Source: JAWPMT01 sp965229785 (GTDB taxonomy: Bacteria > Bacteroidota > Bacteroidia > Cytophagales > Cyclobacteriaceae). From it: a DNA stretch of 64,000 nt. This document shows, in pieces, positions 17,361-25,376 of this stretch (positions are counted from its first letter, which is position 1; each line of letters opens with the position of its first letter). The position numbers were made by a program, and so were the translations under genes. The stretch covers positions 992,001 to 1,056,000 of the forward strand of contig CBDDJS010000001.1 of the NCBI GenBank assembly GCA_965229785.1, read 5' to 3'. Below the pieces are notes generated by a model that was not told the origin of the DNA, searched no databases, and saw only the letters and a list, made by a program, of their open reading frames with translations.

Positions 17361-17416
17361 TGCATGCATACTATTTTCAAATATAAATCAATATTTGTTA
17401 TGCATGCATACTATTT
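17361..17416 (-). promoter_or_regulatory. Acyl-CoA dehydrogenase promoter with paired palindromic operators
   Basis: The 16-base sequence TGCATGCATACTATTT occurs identically at 17361-17376 and 17401-17416, start to start exactly 40 bp (about four helical turns). The distal copy extends to the perfect palindrome TATGCATGCATA (17399-17410). Between them, on the minus strand, lies TATATTTG (17385-17378), an exact TAnnTTTG -7 element. The sites would thus cover roughly the -33 region and the transcription start, a repressor arrangement. Fatty-acid operons are often controlled by MarR or TetR repressors; the regulator is not in this window. Confidence 0.6.
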
Positions 17417-17555
17417 ATCGAAATTTCTTCGATAGGGTTGTCTTTTTTATGCAATTCATCATTTCAGAACGACAGCTGAGTAGAGAATATCGGTAGATGA
17501 AAATGAAGTGAACACATATTGCTGTGTAATTCAGGGAACACCTTTAAATTGACCG

Positions 17556-18596
17556 ATGAATATGAGTAATCTCAACAAAGCACAACTTCGAAAAGAGATC
17601 ATTGAATCTTTATTGATCTTTTTGTTAGGAGCCGCTCTTCAGGTTTTTGTGTCTTGCCAATGCTGGGACGATTTGAACAGAAGTGCCATACAGGGCTCTT
17701 ACTCAGGGTTTTTGTGGTTGTTGCTATGGAAGGGGAGTGTGTATCTGGTAAGCCTTCTGGATCGATGGGTAGATTGGTTACGGTTTCCTATGCGAAGACT
17801 GATAGCAACTGCCATTGGGGTCTGCCTGCTGGTTTATTCGAGTACGTTCGTAATTCATTTCACTTATCATTACATCGTTTTCAAAACTGAATTACCGGAT
17901 ATTTTCACGCGGTATGGGTTTGAACAGTTCTACGAGGTATTGATCGTTACCATTGTGATCAATATTTTCATGCACGGACGAGGGTTTCTGCTCAACTGGA
18001 AACAAGCTGCCATTGACATTGAACGTATGAAAACGGAACAGGTAGCTTCCCAATACGAAAGCCTGAAAAATCAGGTCAATCCACACTTTCTGTTCAACAG
18101 CCTCAATGCGCTCAGTTCACTGGTGTATGATGATCAGAAAGCGGCGGTTCAGTTCATTCGAAAACTATCAGAAGTATACCGATATGTATTGGATAAAAAG
18201 GACCAGGAGGTAGTACCCATTAAAGATGAAATGGCTTTCGTCCAATCTTACGTCTTTTTACAAAAGATCCGATTCGGAGATAACCTTACCCTGACCATTG
18301 ATGGAGAGGAGTCTGCAGGGTTTATCCCGCCCTTGGCCATTCAGGTACTGGTAGAGAATGCCATTAAACATAATGTGGTTTCAATGGCGAAACCTCTGGA
18401 AATAAAAATTACTTATAAACGTGCTGATATTGAGGTTAGCAATATCATCAACTTAAAGAAAACCAAAGATTCTACCGGGACAGGCTTGGAGAACCTGAAA
18501 GCCAGATACGCCTATTTATCCAATATTCCTGTGGATATTTCTGATAAGGAAGGAGTATTCAAAGTCTTGTTACCTGTCCTAAATTTGAAGCCATGA
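17556..18596 (+). CDS. LytS/YehU-type sensor histidine kinase
   Basis: 346 residues. About four transmembrane helices (18-32, 50-68, 82-105, 124-142) precede a coiled coil and the His_kinase family H-box NQVNPHFLFNSLNALSSL with H177. The ATPase N-box reads IPPLAIQVLVENAIKHNVV, and the G-box GTGLENLKARY. These kinases phosphorylate LytTR-type regulators. The gene overlaps the LytTR regulator by ATGA, a standard pair. The 5TM-LytS domain is absent; the short membrane part offers no clear ligand site. The ATG at 17556 is used; Met3 is an alternative. Confidence 0.9.
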   Translation: MNMSNLNKAQLRKEIIESLLIFLLGAALQVFVSCQCWDDLNRSAIQGSYSGFLWLLLWKGSVYLVSLLDRWVDWLRFPMRRLIATAIGVCLLVYSSTFVIHFTYHYIVFKTELPDIFTRYGFEQFYEVLIVTIVINIFMHGRGFLLNWKQAAIDIERMKTEQVASQYESLKNQVNPHFLFNSLNALSSLVYDDQKAAVQFIRKLSEVYRYVLDKKDQEVVPIKDEMAFVQSYVFLQKIRFGDNLTLTIDGEESAGFIPPLAIQVLVENAIKHNVVSMAKPLEIKITYKRADIEVSNIINLKKTKDSTGTGLENLKARYAYLSNIPVDISDKEGVFKVLLPVLNLKP

Positions 18597-19372
18597 GATA
18601 TATCATCATCGAAGACGAACAAATTGCAGCCAACCGACTAAAGAAACTGGTAACCGAGATTCGGCCCAACTACGAATTTGTCATGTCCCTGGATTCTGTG
18701 GAAGGGGCAACCATCTCACTTCCCGTTTTGAAATTTGATTTGATCTTCATGGATATACAATTGGCAGATGGCTTATCATTTGAGATCTTCGATCAGATCC
18801 CTTTAAAAAAGCCGGTGATCTTTACCACTGCTTATGACCAGTATGCGATCAAAGCGTTCAAAACCAATGGTGTGGATTATCTGTTGAAGCCTATCGATCC
18901 GGGAGAATTAGAGGATGCTATCTCAAAATTTGAAAGTCAGGTCGTGGCGACTTCACAACAAGATTACCAAAGTGATCTCAAGAAAATCTTAAAAACCCTG
19001 AGCGGTGGGGTAGAAACCAAACAGAAAGAAGACTATAAGAAGCGGTTTGTAGTGAAGATAGGTGATCACATCAAAACCATTGCCATTGAGGAGATCAATC
19101 TGTTTTATAGCCAGGACAAGACCACTTTTATCCTTACGAAAGAAGGACGAAACTTCATTATTGATTTTCCCCTGGATCGACTGGTCGAATTGGTAGATCC
19201 AAAAAAGTTTTTCAGAATTTCACGAAAGTTTATCATATGTCTTGATGCCATTGATGATATGCTATCTTTTTCTAATTCCAGGTTAAAACTGGTTGTGAAG
19301 CATTATGACGATGAGAATATCATCGTTGCAAGGGAGCGGGTTCAAGAGTTTAAGCAGTGGTTGGATCAGTAG
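18593..19372 (+). CDS. LytTR-family response regulator
   Basis: 259 residues. The receiver (1-120) has E7/D8, phospho-acceptor D54 (FMDIQLADG) and K99 (LLKP). A LytTR DNA-binding domain (about 150-255) follows: FVVKIGDHIKTIAIEEINLFYSQDK, then FFRISRKFIICLDAIDDM and the closing VARERVQEFKQWLDQ. LytTR proteins bind paired direct repeats and often control envelope or secretion genes. It is coupled to the preceding kinase by a four-base overlap. No target was identified nearby. Confidence 0.93.
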   Translation: MRYIIIEDEQIAANRLKKLVTEIRPNYEFVMSLDSVEGATISLPVLKFDLIFMDIQLADGLSFEIFDQIPLKKPVIFTTAYDQYAIKAFKTNGVDYLLKPIDPGELEDAISKFESQVVATSQQDYQSDLKKILKTLSGGVETKQKEDYKKRFVVKIGDHIKTIAIEEINLFYSQDKTTFILTKEGRNFIIDFPLDRLVELVDPKKFFRISRKFIICLDAIDDMLSFSNSRLKLVVKHYDDENIIVARERVQEFKQWLDQ

Positions 19373-19448
19373 TACCGCTTAATTGGTACAAATACTGGCA
19401 ATAACGTCAGACAGATCATCAAAAAAAGTCATTGGGGTTCATTGACCC

Positions 19449-20111
19449 ATGATATCTTTAAGGTTCATGAGAATCTGGATACTCATTGGTTTTTGCCTAC
19501 TTGTAAATAGCGCAAATGGACAATCGCTAAAGCGGCTGAAGATCAATGGCCATTACAGTTACGAAGACTCCATTCAGGTGATCAAGGCATACCAAACTGC
19601 TCAGGAAGCAGTTGAGTTAATGTATGAAGCCATTGAGAAGATCTGGTACGTGGCGCCTGAAGATTGGGATCACCGCGACGATATACGAAAAAAGAATTGG
19701 GAAGACGAAGAGCATTTTGTTGCGTGGCTGGGTTCTTCAGAAAAAATGAAGATGGCCAGGAGGCGAATTTTGCGTATCAGAAAAAGAATGTCCAGAAAGG
19801 TGACGCTACATATCACCAAGCAAAATCGTGGACGATGCAGGGGATGGATATCTGCCTGGACCATTCCATATGGGAAAGTTCGGATCACACTTTGTGAGGA
19901 CTATTTTTTGTATCGAACACACTTACAGGATAAAATCATCATTCACGAAATGGGTCATGAAGCAGGTATGCCTTTTCATAGACATATACACGGTTGTCGG
20001 GCAGCCCGGCGAGCGGCCATTTCTAACCCCAATAATGTCGCTAAAAGAAGCCCTGAAAATTACGCATGGCTGGCCATGAGCTTTCTGGGTTTGGAATGCC
20101 GGGATTGGTAG
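19449..20111 (+). CDS. Small secreted zinc peptidase-like protein with HEMGH motif
   Basis: 220 residues with a signal peptide (MRIWILIGFCLLVNSANGQS; start Met1 or Met7). HEMGH (166-170) in IIIHEMGHEAG is an HExxH zinc site. C149 before it, and SPENYAWLAMSFL after it, resemble the LCxxFF...HExxH...NAdsYa layout of aspzincins (M35, lysine-specific and deuterolysin types). The third ligand Asp (GTxDxxYG) is not evident; HRHIHGC stands in that region instead. Four cysteines (130, 149, 183, 217) suggest disulfides and an extracytoplasmic location. Activity is uncertain. Confidence 0.6.
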   Translation: MISLRFMRIWILIGFCLLVNSANGQSLKRLKINGHYSYEDSIQVIKAYQTAQEAVELMYEAIEKIWYVAPEDWDHRDDIRKKNWEDEEHFVAWLGSSEKMKMARRRILRIRKRMSRKVTLHITKQNRGRCRGWISAWTIPYGKVRITLCEDYFLYRTHLQDKIIIHEMGHEAGMPFHRHIHGCRAARRAAISNPNNVAKRSPENYAWLAMSFLGLECRDW

Positions 20112-20156
20112 AGACTCATGTTGAAAATCGCTTAAATTACCTCAAACATTTTTTTG

Positions 20157-21119
20157 ATGAAAAGAAGAACACTATTCAAAGCTTCCCTGGGTTTAGGACT
20201 TGGTAGTATTGCGGGCAGTACCCTGAAGGCCTGTGCTCCACAAGAAGATTCGGGAGCATTGGTTATTTCTACCTGGGAACATGGTCAACAGGCTAATGAG
20301 GCTGCCTGGAAACTGCTTGCTCAAGGTGGCGATGCCCTTACCGCAGCCGAACAGGGAGTTCGAGTGGTCGAATCTGACCCTAACGTGAGAACCGTGGGTA
20401 TTGGTGGTTACCCTGATCGGGAGGGGAAAGTGACCCTGGATGCCTGTATCATGGATGGACAATCGGGACTTTGCGGATCGGTAGCCTTTCTTCAGGACAT
20501 TGAAAACCCTATCTCTGTCGCCCGGATGGTCATGGAGAAAACACCCCATGTGATGTTGGTAGGGTCTGGTGCCAGGCAGTTTGCATTGGAAAATGGATTT
20601 GAGGCAAAGAACTTGCTGACAGAGGCGTCAAAAAGGGATTATGAAGAATGGTTGAAAACTTCTGAGTACAAGCCAGTGATCAACATTGAAAATCACGATA
20701 CCATAGGATTACTTACCCGAGACGAGAATGGCAACCTTGCTGGAGCTTGTACTACCAGCGGCGCGGCTTATAAAATGCACGGCAGGGTGGGAGATAGCCC
20801 ATTGATCGCGGCAGGACTATTCGTAGACAATGAGGTAGGGGCCGCCACTGCAACGGGATTAGGAGAGGTAGTCATTCGATCAGCAGGTTGTGCGATGGTC
20901 GTTGAGGCCATGAGACATGGCATGACACCCCAGGAGGCTTGTGTGCATATTGTTGATCGCATCTCCCAAAAAGAAAAGTCGGTAAAAGACCTGCAAGTTG
21001 GTTTTATTGCCATCAATAAGGCGGGAGAGATTGGTGCCTATAGTTTGCATGGTGGTTTTAATTACGCAGTTAAGTCATCAACTCAGGATGCATTGATCGA
21101 TTCCGTGTCAAGGTATTGA
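20157..21119 (+). CDS. N4-(beta-N-acetylglucosaminyl)-L-asparaginase (glycosylasparaginase)
   Basis: 320 residues, an Ntn hydrolase that cleaves the GlcNAc-Asn bond left by glycoprotein breakdown. The autocleavage site is HDTIG with the nucleophile T182, which becomes the N terminus of the beta chain. GRVGDSPLIAAG and GAATATGLGE follow as in the family. The N terminus KRRTLFKASLGLGLGSIAGS looks like a Tat signal with only KRR, and LKAC (C26) could be a lipobox, so the enzyme is probably exported. A TTG precedes the ATG at 20157; the ATG is preferred. The stop overlaps the cutC ATG by one base, implying coupled expression. Confidence 0.92.
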   Translation: MKRRTLFKASLGLGLGSIAGSTLKACAPQEDSGALVISTWEHGQQANEAAWKLLAQGGDALTAAEQGVRVVESDPNVRTVGIGGYPDREGKVTLDACIMDGQSGLCGSVAFLQDIENPISVARMVMEKTPHVMLVGSGARQFALENGFEAKNLLTEASKRDYEEWLKTSEYKPVINIENHDTIGLLTRDENGNLAGACTTSGAAYKMHGRVGDSPLIAAGLFVDNEVGAATATGLGEVVIRSAGCAMVVEAMRHGMTPQEACVHIVDRISQKEKSVKDLQVGFIAINKAGEIGAYSLHGGFNYAVKSSTQDALIDSVSRY

Positions 21120-21751
21120 TGAAAGGATTTATTAAGGAAGCCTGCGTTGAAGGTTTTGAGCAGGCAGTAAGAGCAGAAGCATTAGGCGCGGATCGTGTTG
21201 AGTTGTGCGCCCGATTGGACCTGGATGGGATTACACCAGACAAGTCAATCATAGAAAAGGCCCTCGTTCGCTTGAAGATCCCTATTCGTGTGATGGTCCG
21301 TCCTCGAGGTGGTGATTTCCATTACACTGAAAATGAATTGAGTCAGATGATTGAGACCATTGCTTTCTGTCGCGAATTAGGAGTAGAGGGAGTGGTATTT
21401 GGTAACTTGAATGATCAACGAGAAATTGATTTAAATCAAACCACTAAACTCGTTGAGGAAGCCGGTCCTCTGAAAACCGTTTTTCACCGCGCCATAGAAG
21501 CTACTTCAAGCATAGCCCACTCCATTGATTTGTTGAGATCCAAAACGGAGATTGATGCGATTTTGGTTTCCGGTAAGGGTGGAGGAAAAGCCAGTGATCA
21601 CATTACCGAATTACTTGATTTGCGGAAACGCTTTGAAGGGCGGGAATTGGTGGTGTGCGGAAAGGTTACACAACATAATTTGTTGGCATTGCATCAACAA
21701 ATTGGTGCACAGGCTTACCATGGAAAATTGATTGTTGGGGATTTGCGGTAA
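21119..21751 (+). CDS. cutC: CutC family protein (copper homeostasis annotation)
   Basis: 210 residues, a TIM-barrel protein. Conserved CutC stretches are EACVEGFEQAVRAEALGADRVELCA, IPIRVMVRPRGGDFHYT, GVEGVVFGNL, VFHRAIEAT and ILVSGKGGGKASDHI. The family was first linked to copper tolerance in E. coli, but its enzymatic role is unsettled. The chosen ATG at 21119 shares its first base with the asparaginase TGA. Pairing with glycosylasparaginase hints at a role in glycoconjugate breakdown rather than copper, which is inference. Confidence 0.92.
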   Translation: MKGFIKEACVEGFEQAVRAEALGADRVELCARLDLDGITPDKSIIEKALVRLKIPIRVMVRPRGGDFHYTENELSQMIETIAFCRELGVEGVVFGNLNDQREIDLNQTTKLVEEAGPLKTVFHRAIEATSSIAHSIDLLRSKTEIDAILVSGKGGGKASDHITELLDLRKRFEGRELVVCGKVTQHNLLALHQQIGAQAYHGKLIVGDLR

Positions 21752-21775
21752 CCCTTGTTAATGGATTATAATAAC

Positions 21776-21804
21776 AAGGGGGAGACCAATTGGTCACCCC
21801 CTTT
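21776..21804. terminator. Bidirectional terminator between cutC and the VanZ-like gene
   Basis: Stem 21776-21787 pairs with 21792-21803 (AAGGGGGAGACC with GGTCACCCCCTT, one mismatch) around the loop AATT. It lies in the 75-base spacer between convergent genes. The U-runs on either side are short. Confidence 0.65.
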
Positions 21805-21826
21805 ACACCTCAACCAACTTCACAAA

Positions 21827-22291
21827 TCAACTTTTTGATAGCTTTCGTCTGGTAAACCAAATGGCAAGTGTTCCGAAGCACACAATGCCAACTGCATTAG
21901 CTAACATGTCAAGTAGGCTAAACGTTCTGAATTCTTGTGTGATTTGTGAACATTCCTCCATGAAAGTTGCAATAAGCATAATGACTGGTGCCATAGGGAT
22001 ACGAATGGTCATTAGTTTAATTGACCTGTGCTTCAGCGCAAAACTCATCAGATAGGTCAGTAATCCGTATAAGAAAAAATGTCCTAATTTATCGATGTGC
22101 GGAATGCCATGAAGTAATCCGAAAACTGAGTTACCCAAATTCAGGTTTTTCATTAAAATCAACAGGCATAAAAACAGAAAATAGCCTAAGAAGATGAGTT
22201 GAGCCGTTGTAATGCTGTGCTGTTTTTGCCAATTGATATTTAAGCGTAAGTATTTCATTTGCTTGTTGTTAAGGGAGCGATCAGGCAGCAT
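21827..22291 (-). CDS. VanZ-like membrane protein
   Basis: 154 residues with four transmembrane helices. The VanZ-like signatures are GIPHIDKLGHFFLYGLLTYL and MEECSQITQEFRTFSLLDMLANAVG. VanZ gives low-level teicoplanin resistance in enterococci, but most short VanZ-like proteins have no known function. ATG 22291 overlaps the end of creD by 11 bases; an alternative start is Met12 (22258). Same strand as creD and likely its last operon member. Confidence 0.8.
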   Translation of the reverse strand: MLPDRSLNNKQMKYLRLNINWQKQHSITTAQLIFLGYFLFLCLLILMKNLNLGNSVFGLLHGIPHIDKLGHFFLYGLLTYLMSFALKHRSIKLMTIRIPMAPVIMLIATFMEECSQITQEFRTFSLLDMLANAVGIVCFGTLAIWFTRRKLSKS

Positions 22292-23624
22292 GATGGGTGG
22301 ATTCTTTCACGGCATACCAGTTGATATTCCTCGTATAATACATGGTGGCGGCAAGGGTGAGGGTTAAGCCAGTGCTTCCTAATAACAAGGCGAAATCCGT
22401 CATTTGGAGTGTCACATATACAAAACCGTATACTGCCAAAAGGATCAGGCTAAGAAAGACGGATGTCTTCGTACGTTTGAAAATACTCTTTGAGTAAAGG
22501 GTTACCATAGCGGTAATGGCTACCGTACTCAATCCATATGCCACATTGAATGAAGCGTGCTCCGATATGGAGATCAGCAAAATATAGAAGAGGCAAAGCG
22601 CCAAACCGACTAATGTATATTGGAAGGGGTGGATTCGGTTCTTGTTAAGGATTTCAATCAGGAAGAAGATCAAAAAAGTAAGTGCAATGGTCATTGCCGC
22701 GTATTTGGCAGACCTCATTGATTTTTGGTAATCATCTAAAGGAAGAATAAGATCAAGGCCAAAAGCAGTTTCGTGGACTGAATGATGGTGTTTATCACCG
22801 ATCCAGGTGCTGGGGAAGTTTCTGTTCAATTGCAGAACTTTCCAGTTGGCGACAAAGCCATCATTCGAGAGTTCCCGGGAATCTGGCAGGAAATTTCCGT
22901 TGAAACTTGGACTTGTCCAGGAGGAACGAAGTTTTACCTCCGTGGTGTTGCCAATAGGGGTAAAGGATAGGTTTTTACTGCCCTGTAAGGCTAAATTGAA
23001 ATTGAAATCTAACAGATCTGTATTTTCTGCAATGGGGTAGGGAATAGTTACTCCGGAAGGGATGAAGTCTGGGATCATGGTGCCAGGTTCACATGGATAG
23101 GATTTGCCATTGATGGAAAGCTGCAATTCATCTTTTACACCTCTCAAATCAGAAATGCCCAATGTGATGATCGCTTTTTCCCATTGAATTTCACTCAGGT
23201 CTTTGTCAGCGGGATCTGGCTTCACTGTGAAGCCTCCTTCAACCTGGAGTGATGATTCGTAGACGACAATTTCATAAATGCCCCGCCGTAAAGATTGTGG
23301 ATTTACTTCACCATTTACCTTAAGCCGATCTGGCAGCATGTGCCAATATCTCGTGTATCGCTTACGATTACCCAATTTGTCCTGGTACTCATAAATAAGC
23401 GGGATCGATAAAATGGGGCCATTGATAGTTTGCTCGTTGGCCCACAAAGAACGTACTTCCTCAGAAGCAGATTGATTCATGTATTCCCGTTCTCTGATCA
23501 ATGACTGGATCATTTCTCCAGGGATGAGTAAAAGGAGGACCAGGAAAGCAATGGTGGCCAGCTTCGCAGAAACGGATCGATTGATTTTTGAGGATAGTTG
23601 AGAGATCATGTTTTGATTGTCCAT
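22281..23624 (-). CDS. creD: CreD/Inner membrane protein
   Basis: 447 residues. An N-terminal transmembrane helix (about 20-40), a large periplasmic beta-rich domain (residues 60-300: RYTRYWHMLPDRLKVNGEVNPQSLRRGIY) and about six C-terminal helices match the CreD family. In E. coli creD belongs to the CreBC regulon and affects colicin tolerance and envelope stress. In Bacteroidota creD is commonly linked, as here, to a small winged-helix regulator (24301) rather than CreBC. Palindromic operators flank that regulator. Confidence 0.9.
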   Translation of the reverse strand: MDNQNMISQLSSKINRSVSAKLATIAFLVLLLLIPGEMIQSLIREREYMNQSASEEVRSLWANEQTINGPILSIPLIYEYQDKLGNRKRYTRYWHMLPDRLKVNGEVNPQSLRRGIYEIVVYESSLQVEGGFTVKPDPADKDLSEIQWEKAIITLGISDLRGVKDELQLSINGKSYPCEPGTMIPDFIPSGVTIPYPIAENTDLLDFNFNLALQGSKNLSFTPIGNTTEVKLRSSWTSPSFNGNFLPDSRELSNDGFVANWKVLQLNRNFPSTWIGDKHHHSVHETAFGLDLILPLDDYQKSMRSAKYAAMTIALTFLIFFLIEILNKNRIHPFQYTLVGLALCLFYILLISISEHASFNVAYGLSTVAITAMVTLYSKSIFKRTKTSVFLSLILLAVYGFVYVTLQMTDFALLLGSTGLTLTLAATMYYTRNINWYAVKESTHHAA

Positions 23625-23689
23625 AATTTGTTATTTGAGGTTTTATTTTCTTTAATATGCAAGTACATTTTTGTCTGTTGATTCCAGCT

Positions 23690-24241
23690 CTAGATTCCAA
23701 AGACAAGACCTACATTTATTCTATTGAGAGAGACCAGTGCGTCTATATCACGCTCATAATGAAGTCGAACTACAGCTATAGATAGATCCAGATAAGACCT
23801 GTTGGTTAGGGGAATAGTGAAACCCGGACTAAAGAACAGCCCAATGCTTTCATCGTCGAAATATCCAAGTTCCGTGTCCATTTTGTAGAAAATGGGAAAG
23901 GATACGATTTCAAGTTCTTTCACGATTCGATACCATCCGGAAATCCCAGAAAGCGCTTCATCATTGGCATAAATGGACAGACCAATTACGTTTTCATTGG
24001 GCAGCACTTTTCCAGCTCTCAGGTTTACAAAGTCAAAGTCATTTGATACTTGTAAGGAACCTCCCAGGACATAATTATGCCTTTCACTGAATTGAGCGGA
24101 AGCTGATATGCCTGAAAGAAAGAATATAAGAAGCAGCACGTGCTCCCTAAGCCTGGTGCCTGAGCAATGGAAAGGAGAGATGCGATTGTTCGATGGCCCT
24201 GATGATGGTTGCTGAGAGTTATCTGAAAGCATGTTAATCAT
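23690..24241 (-). CDS. Small secreted or outer-membrane beta-barrel protein of unknown function
   Basis: 183 residues. A signal-like stretch EHVLLLIFFLSGISASAQ lies at about 32-50, so the 30 residues before it may be untranslated and the true start could be a later codon. The rest forms beta strands (NYVLGGSLQVSNDFDFVNLRAG, SIGLFFSPGFTIPL, SYLDLSIAVVRLHYE) and ends NVGLVFGI, a typical terminal barrel strand. No family recognised. The palindrome at 24267-24283 lies 26 bases upstream of the annotated start, so it is probably under the winged-helix regulator. Confidence 0.55.
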   Translation of the reverse strand: MINMLSDNSQQPSSGPSNNRISPFHCSGTRLREHVLLLIFFLSGISASAQFSERHNYVLGGSLQVSNDFDFVNLRAGKVLPNENVIGLSIYANDEALSGISGWYRIVKELEIVSFPIFYKMDTELGYFDDESIGLFFSPGFTIPLTNRSYLDLSIAVVRLHYERDIDALVSLNRINVGLVFGI

Positions 24242-24266
24242 GTTTGTTTGTTGTAAGATTAAAAGT

Positions 24267-24283
24267 ACTTTGTATTACAAAGT
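24267..24283. promoter_or_regulatory. Palindromic operator ACTTTGTA-T-TACAAAGT (copy 1)
   Basis: A perfect 8-1-8 inverted repeat 26 bases upstream of the beta-barrel gene start (24241) and 17 bases after the winged-helix gene stop. The same palindrome with one mismatch sits upstream of the membrane-protein gene at 25212-25228. The 96-residue winged-helix protein encoded between them is the obvious candidate binder. Confidence 0.65.
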
Positions 24284-24300
24284 GAATGGATAAAATTTTT

Positions 24301-24591
24301 TTACTTTAATAATTGCTCGATGGCTCTAATGTGCTTGACAAAAGCCTCTCTGCCAGCTTGTGTGGCAGCATATTTGGTGTTGGGTTTACGCCCTATAAAT
24401 TCTTTTTTCATTTTGATGTATTCACTTTTTTCTAATGATTTTAGATGAGAGGCGAGGTTGCCGTCAGTGACTTCAAGTAGTTGTTTCAGCGCGTTGAAAT
24501 CCATCCAGTCGTTGACCACCAGGGCTGACATGATACCCAGACGTATCTTGTTTTCAAATGCTTTATTGAGGTCTTTGAGGATGTCTTTCAC
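24301..24591 (-). CDS. Winged-helix (HTH_34-type) transcriptional regulator
   Basis: 96 residues from a GTG at 24591, whose last three bases overlap the upstream TGA (GTGA), so translation is coupled. A longer upstream frame exists but would overlap the neighbouring gene by about 100 bases and is rejected. The fold is an ArsR/MarR-like winged helix: AFENKIRLGIMSALV, DFNALKQLLEVTDGNLASHLKSLEKSEYI (recognition region) and GRKPNTKYAATQAGREAFVKHI (wing). Such regulators often accompany creD in Bacteroidota. Matching palindromes on both sides suggest autoregulation and control of the downstream barrel gene. Confidence 0.85.
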   Translation of the reverse strand: MKDILKDLNKAFENKIRLGIMSALVVNDWMDFNALKQLLEVTDGNLASHLKSLEKSEYIKMKKEFIGRKPNTKYAATQAGREAFVKHIRAIEQLLK

Positions 24592-25205
24592 GCGTCGTAC
24601 TTTACATGCATAATGATGCCGTAAATGATGTGTAAGGCACCAAACCCAATGGCCCAGAATATCAGGCCAAAGCCTTCCCACTGGCATGCGATGAGCCCCA
24701 AAGTTACTTCAGCAATGCCAAGGCTGCGTACTTCTGTTAAGGTGTATTTGCTGGCGTTAACAAGTGCAAGTCCATAAAATATCAAGGTAAGGGGTGCAAC
24801 CAGACCAATGAATCCTTTGCTGATCAGAATCAGACACAATAACCCTCCAGTGACCAAAGGGATCATTAAGTTGATAATCAATCTTTTGGATTGATTATCC
24901 CAGATGCTGTGGCTATTCTTTTTGGCCTTGCGCCAGGATAAAAATATACCTGAAGAAATGGATAAAATAAGTACTGAGGAAGCGATTGTAATCAGCGTAA
25001 GGGTTGTGTTCAGATCCAAAATGGCTACTCGATAGCTATAGTAGTCATTATTGATAAAAATGGTGTAATAAGCTAATGCGGCACCAACTAGCGCCAGGAT
25101 GCCGGCAATTACTCCAGACAACCCGCTAAGAGAAATGAACCTGGATGATCGGTCCATGATGTTGCGAATATCCTCCAGGTCGCTGATATACTTTTGCTTT
25201 TCCAT
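24588..25205 (-). CDS. Six-helix integral membrane protein of unknown function
   Basis: 205 residues. The cytoplasmic N terminus EKQKYISDLEDIRNIMDRSSRF is followed by about six transmembrane helices (28-48, 65-88, 112-130, 132-147, 162-180, 182-200). No catalytic motif seen. It overlaps the winged-helix gene by GTGA. The operator copy at 25212-25228 lies 7 bases upstream of its ATG and would block initiation if occupied. The membrane protein plus winged-helix pair recurs in Bacteroidota, and I infer that the membrane protein senses or modulates the regulator. Confidence 0.78.
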   Translation of the reverse strand: MEKQKYISDLEDIRNIMDRSSRFISLSGLSGVIAGILALVGAALAYYTIFINNDYYSYRVAILDLNTTLTLITIASSVLILSISSGIFLSWRKAKKNSHSIWDNQSKRLIINLMIPLVTGGLLCLILISKGFIGLVAPLTLIFYGLALVNASKYTLTEVRSLGIAEVTLGLIACQWEGFGLIFWAIGFGALHIIYGIIMHVKYDA

Positions 25206-25211
25206 AAAAGT

Positions 25212-25228
25212 ACTTTGTATTTCAAAGT
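25212..25228. promoter_or_regulatory. Palindromic operator ACTTTGTA-T-TTCAAAGT (copy 2)
   Basis: 17-base inverted repeat with one mismatch to copy 1 (24267-24283). It sits 7 bases upstream of the membrane-protein start codon on the minus strand, followed outward by AAAAGTAC, so the motif context AGTACTTTGTATT is shared by both copies. Confidence 0.6.
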
Positions 25229-25333
25229 AAAAGTACGCAAAGTCGGTTTTATGGTTGTCTCTTTATCTAAAATTCCAGAAAATAATTTAAGAAATACGTA
25301 TACTCTTTGAAACTAAATACTAAATAATTCGTG

Positions 25334-25371
25334 ATACTTTGTAATTCTATGTATATTGATTTGTAAAGTAT
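25334..25371. promoter_or_regulatory. Candidate PadR operator
   Basis: ATACTTT (25334-25340) and AAAGTAT (25365-25371) form a 7-bp inverted repeat with a 24-base spacer, ending 5 bases before the padR ATG. PadR repressors commonly autoregulate from such sites. The half-site resembles the TACTTTGTA of the neighbouring winged-helix operators. Confidence 0.4.
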
Positions 25372-25376
25372 AGGTC

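Noticed and set aside
24592..24687. 32-residue N-terminal extension of the winged-helix regulator
   Set aside because: It would overlap the upstream membrane-protein gene by about 100 bases. The GTGA overlap start gives a compact domain of normal length.
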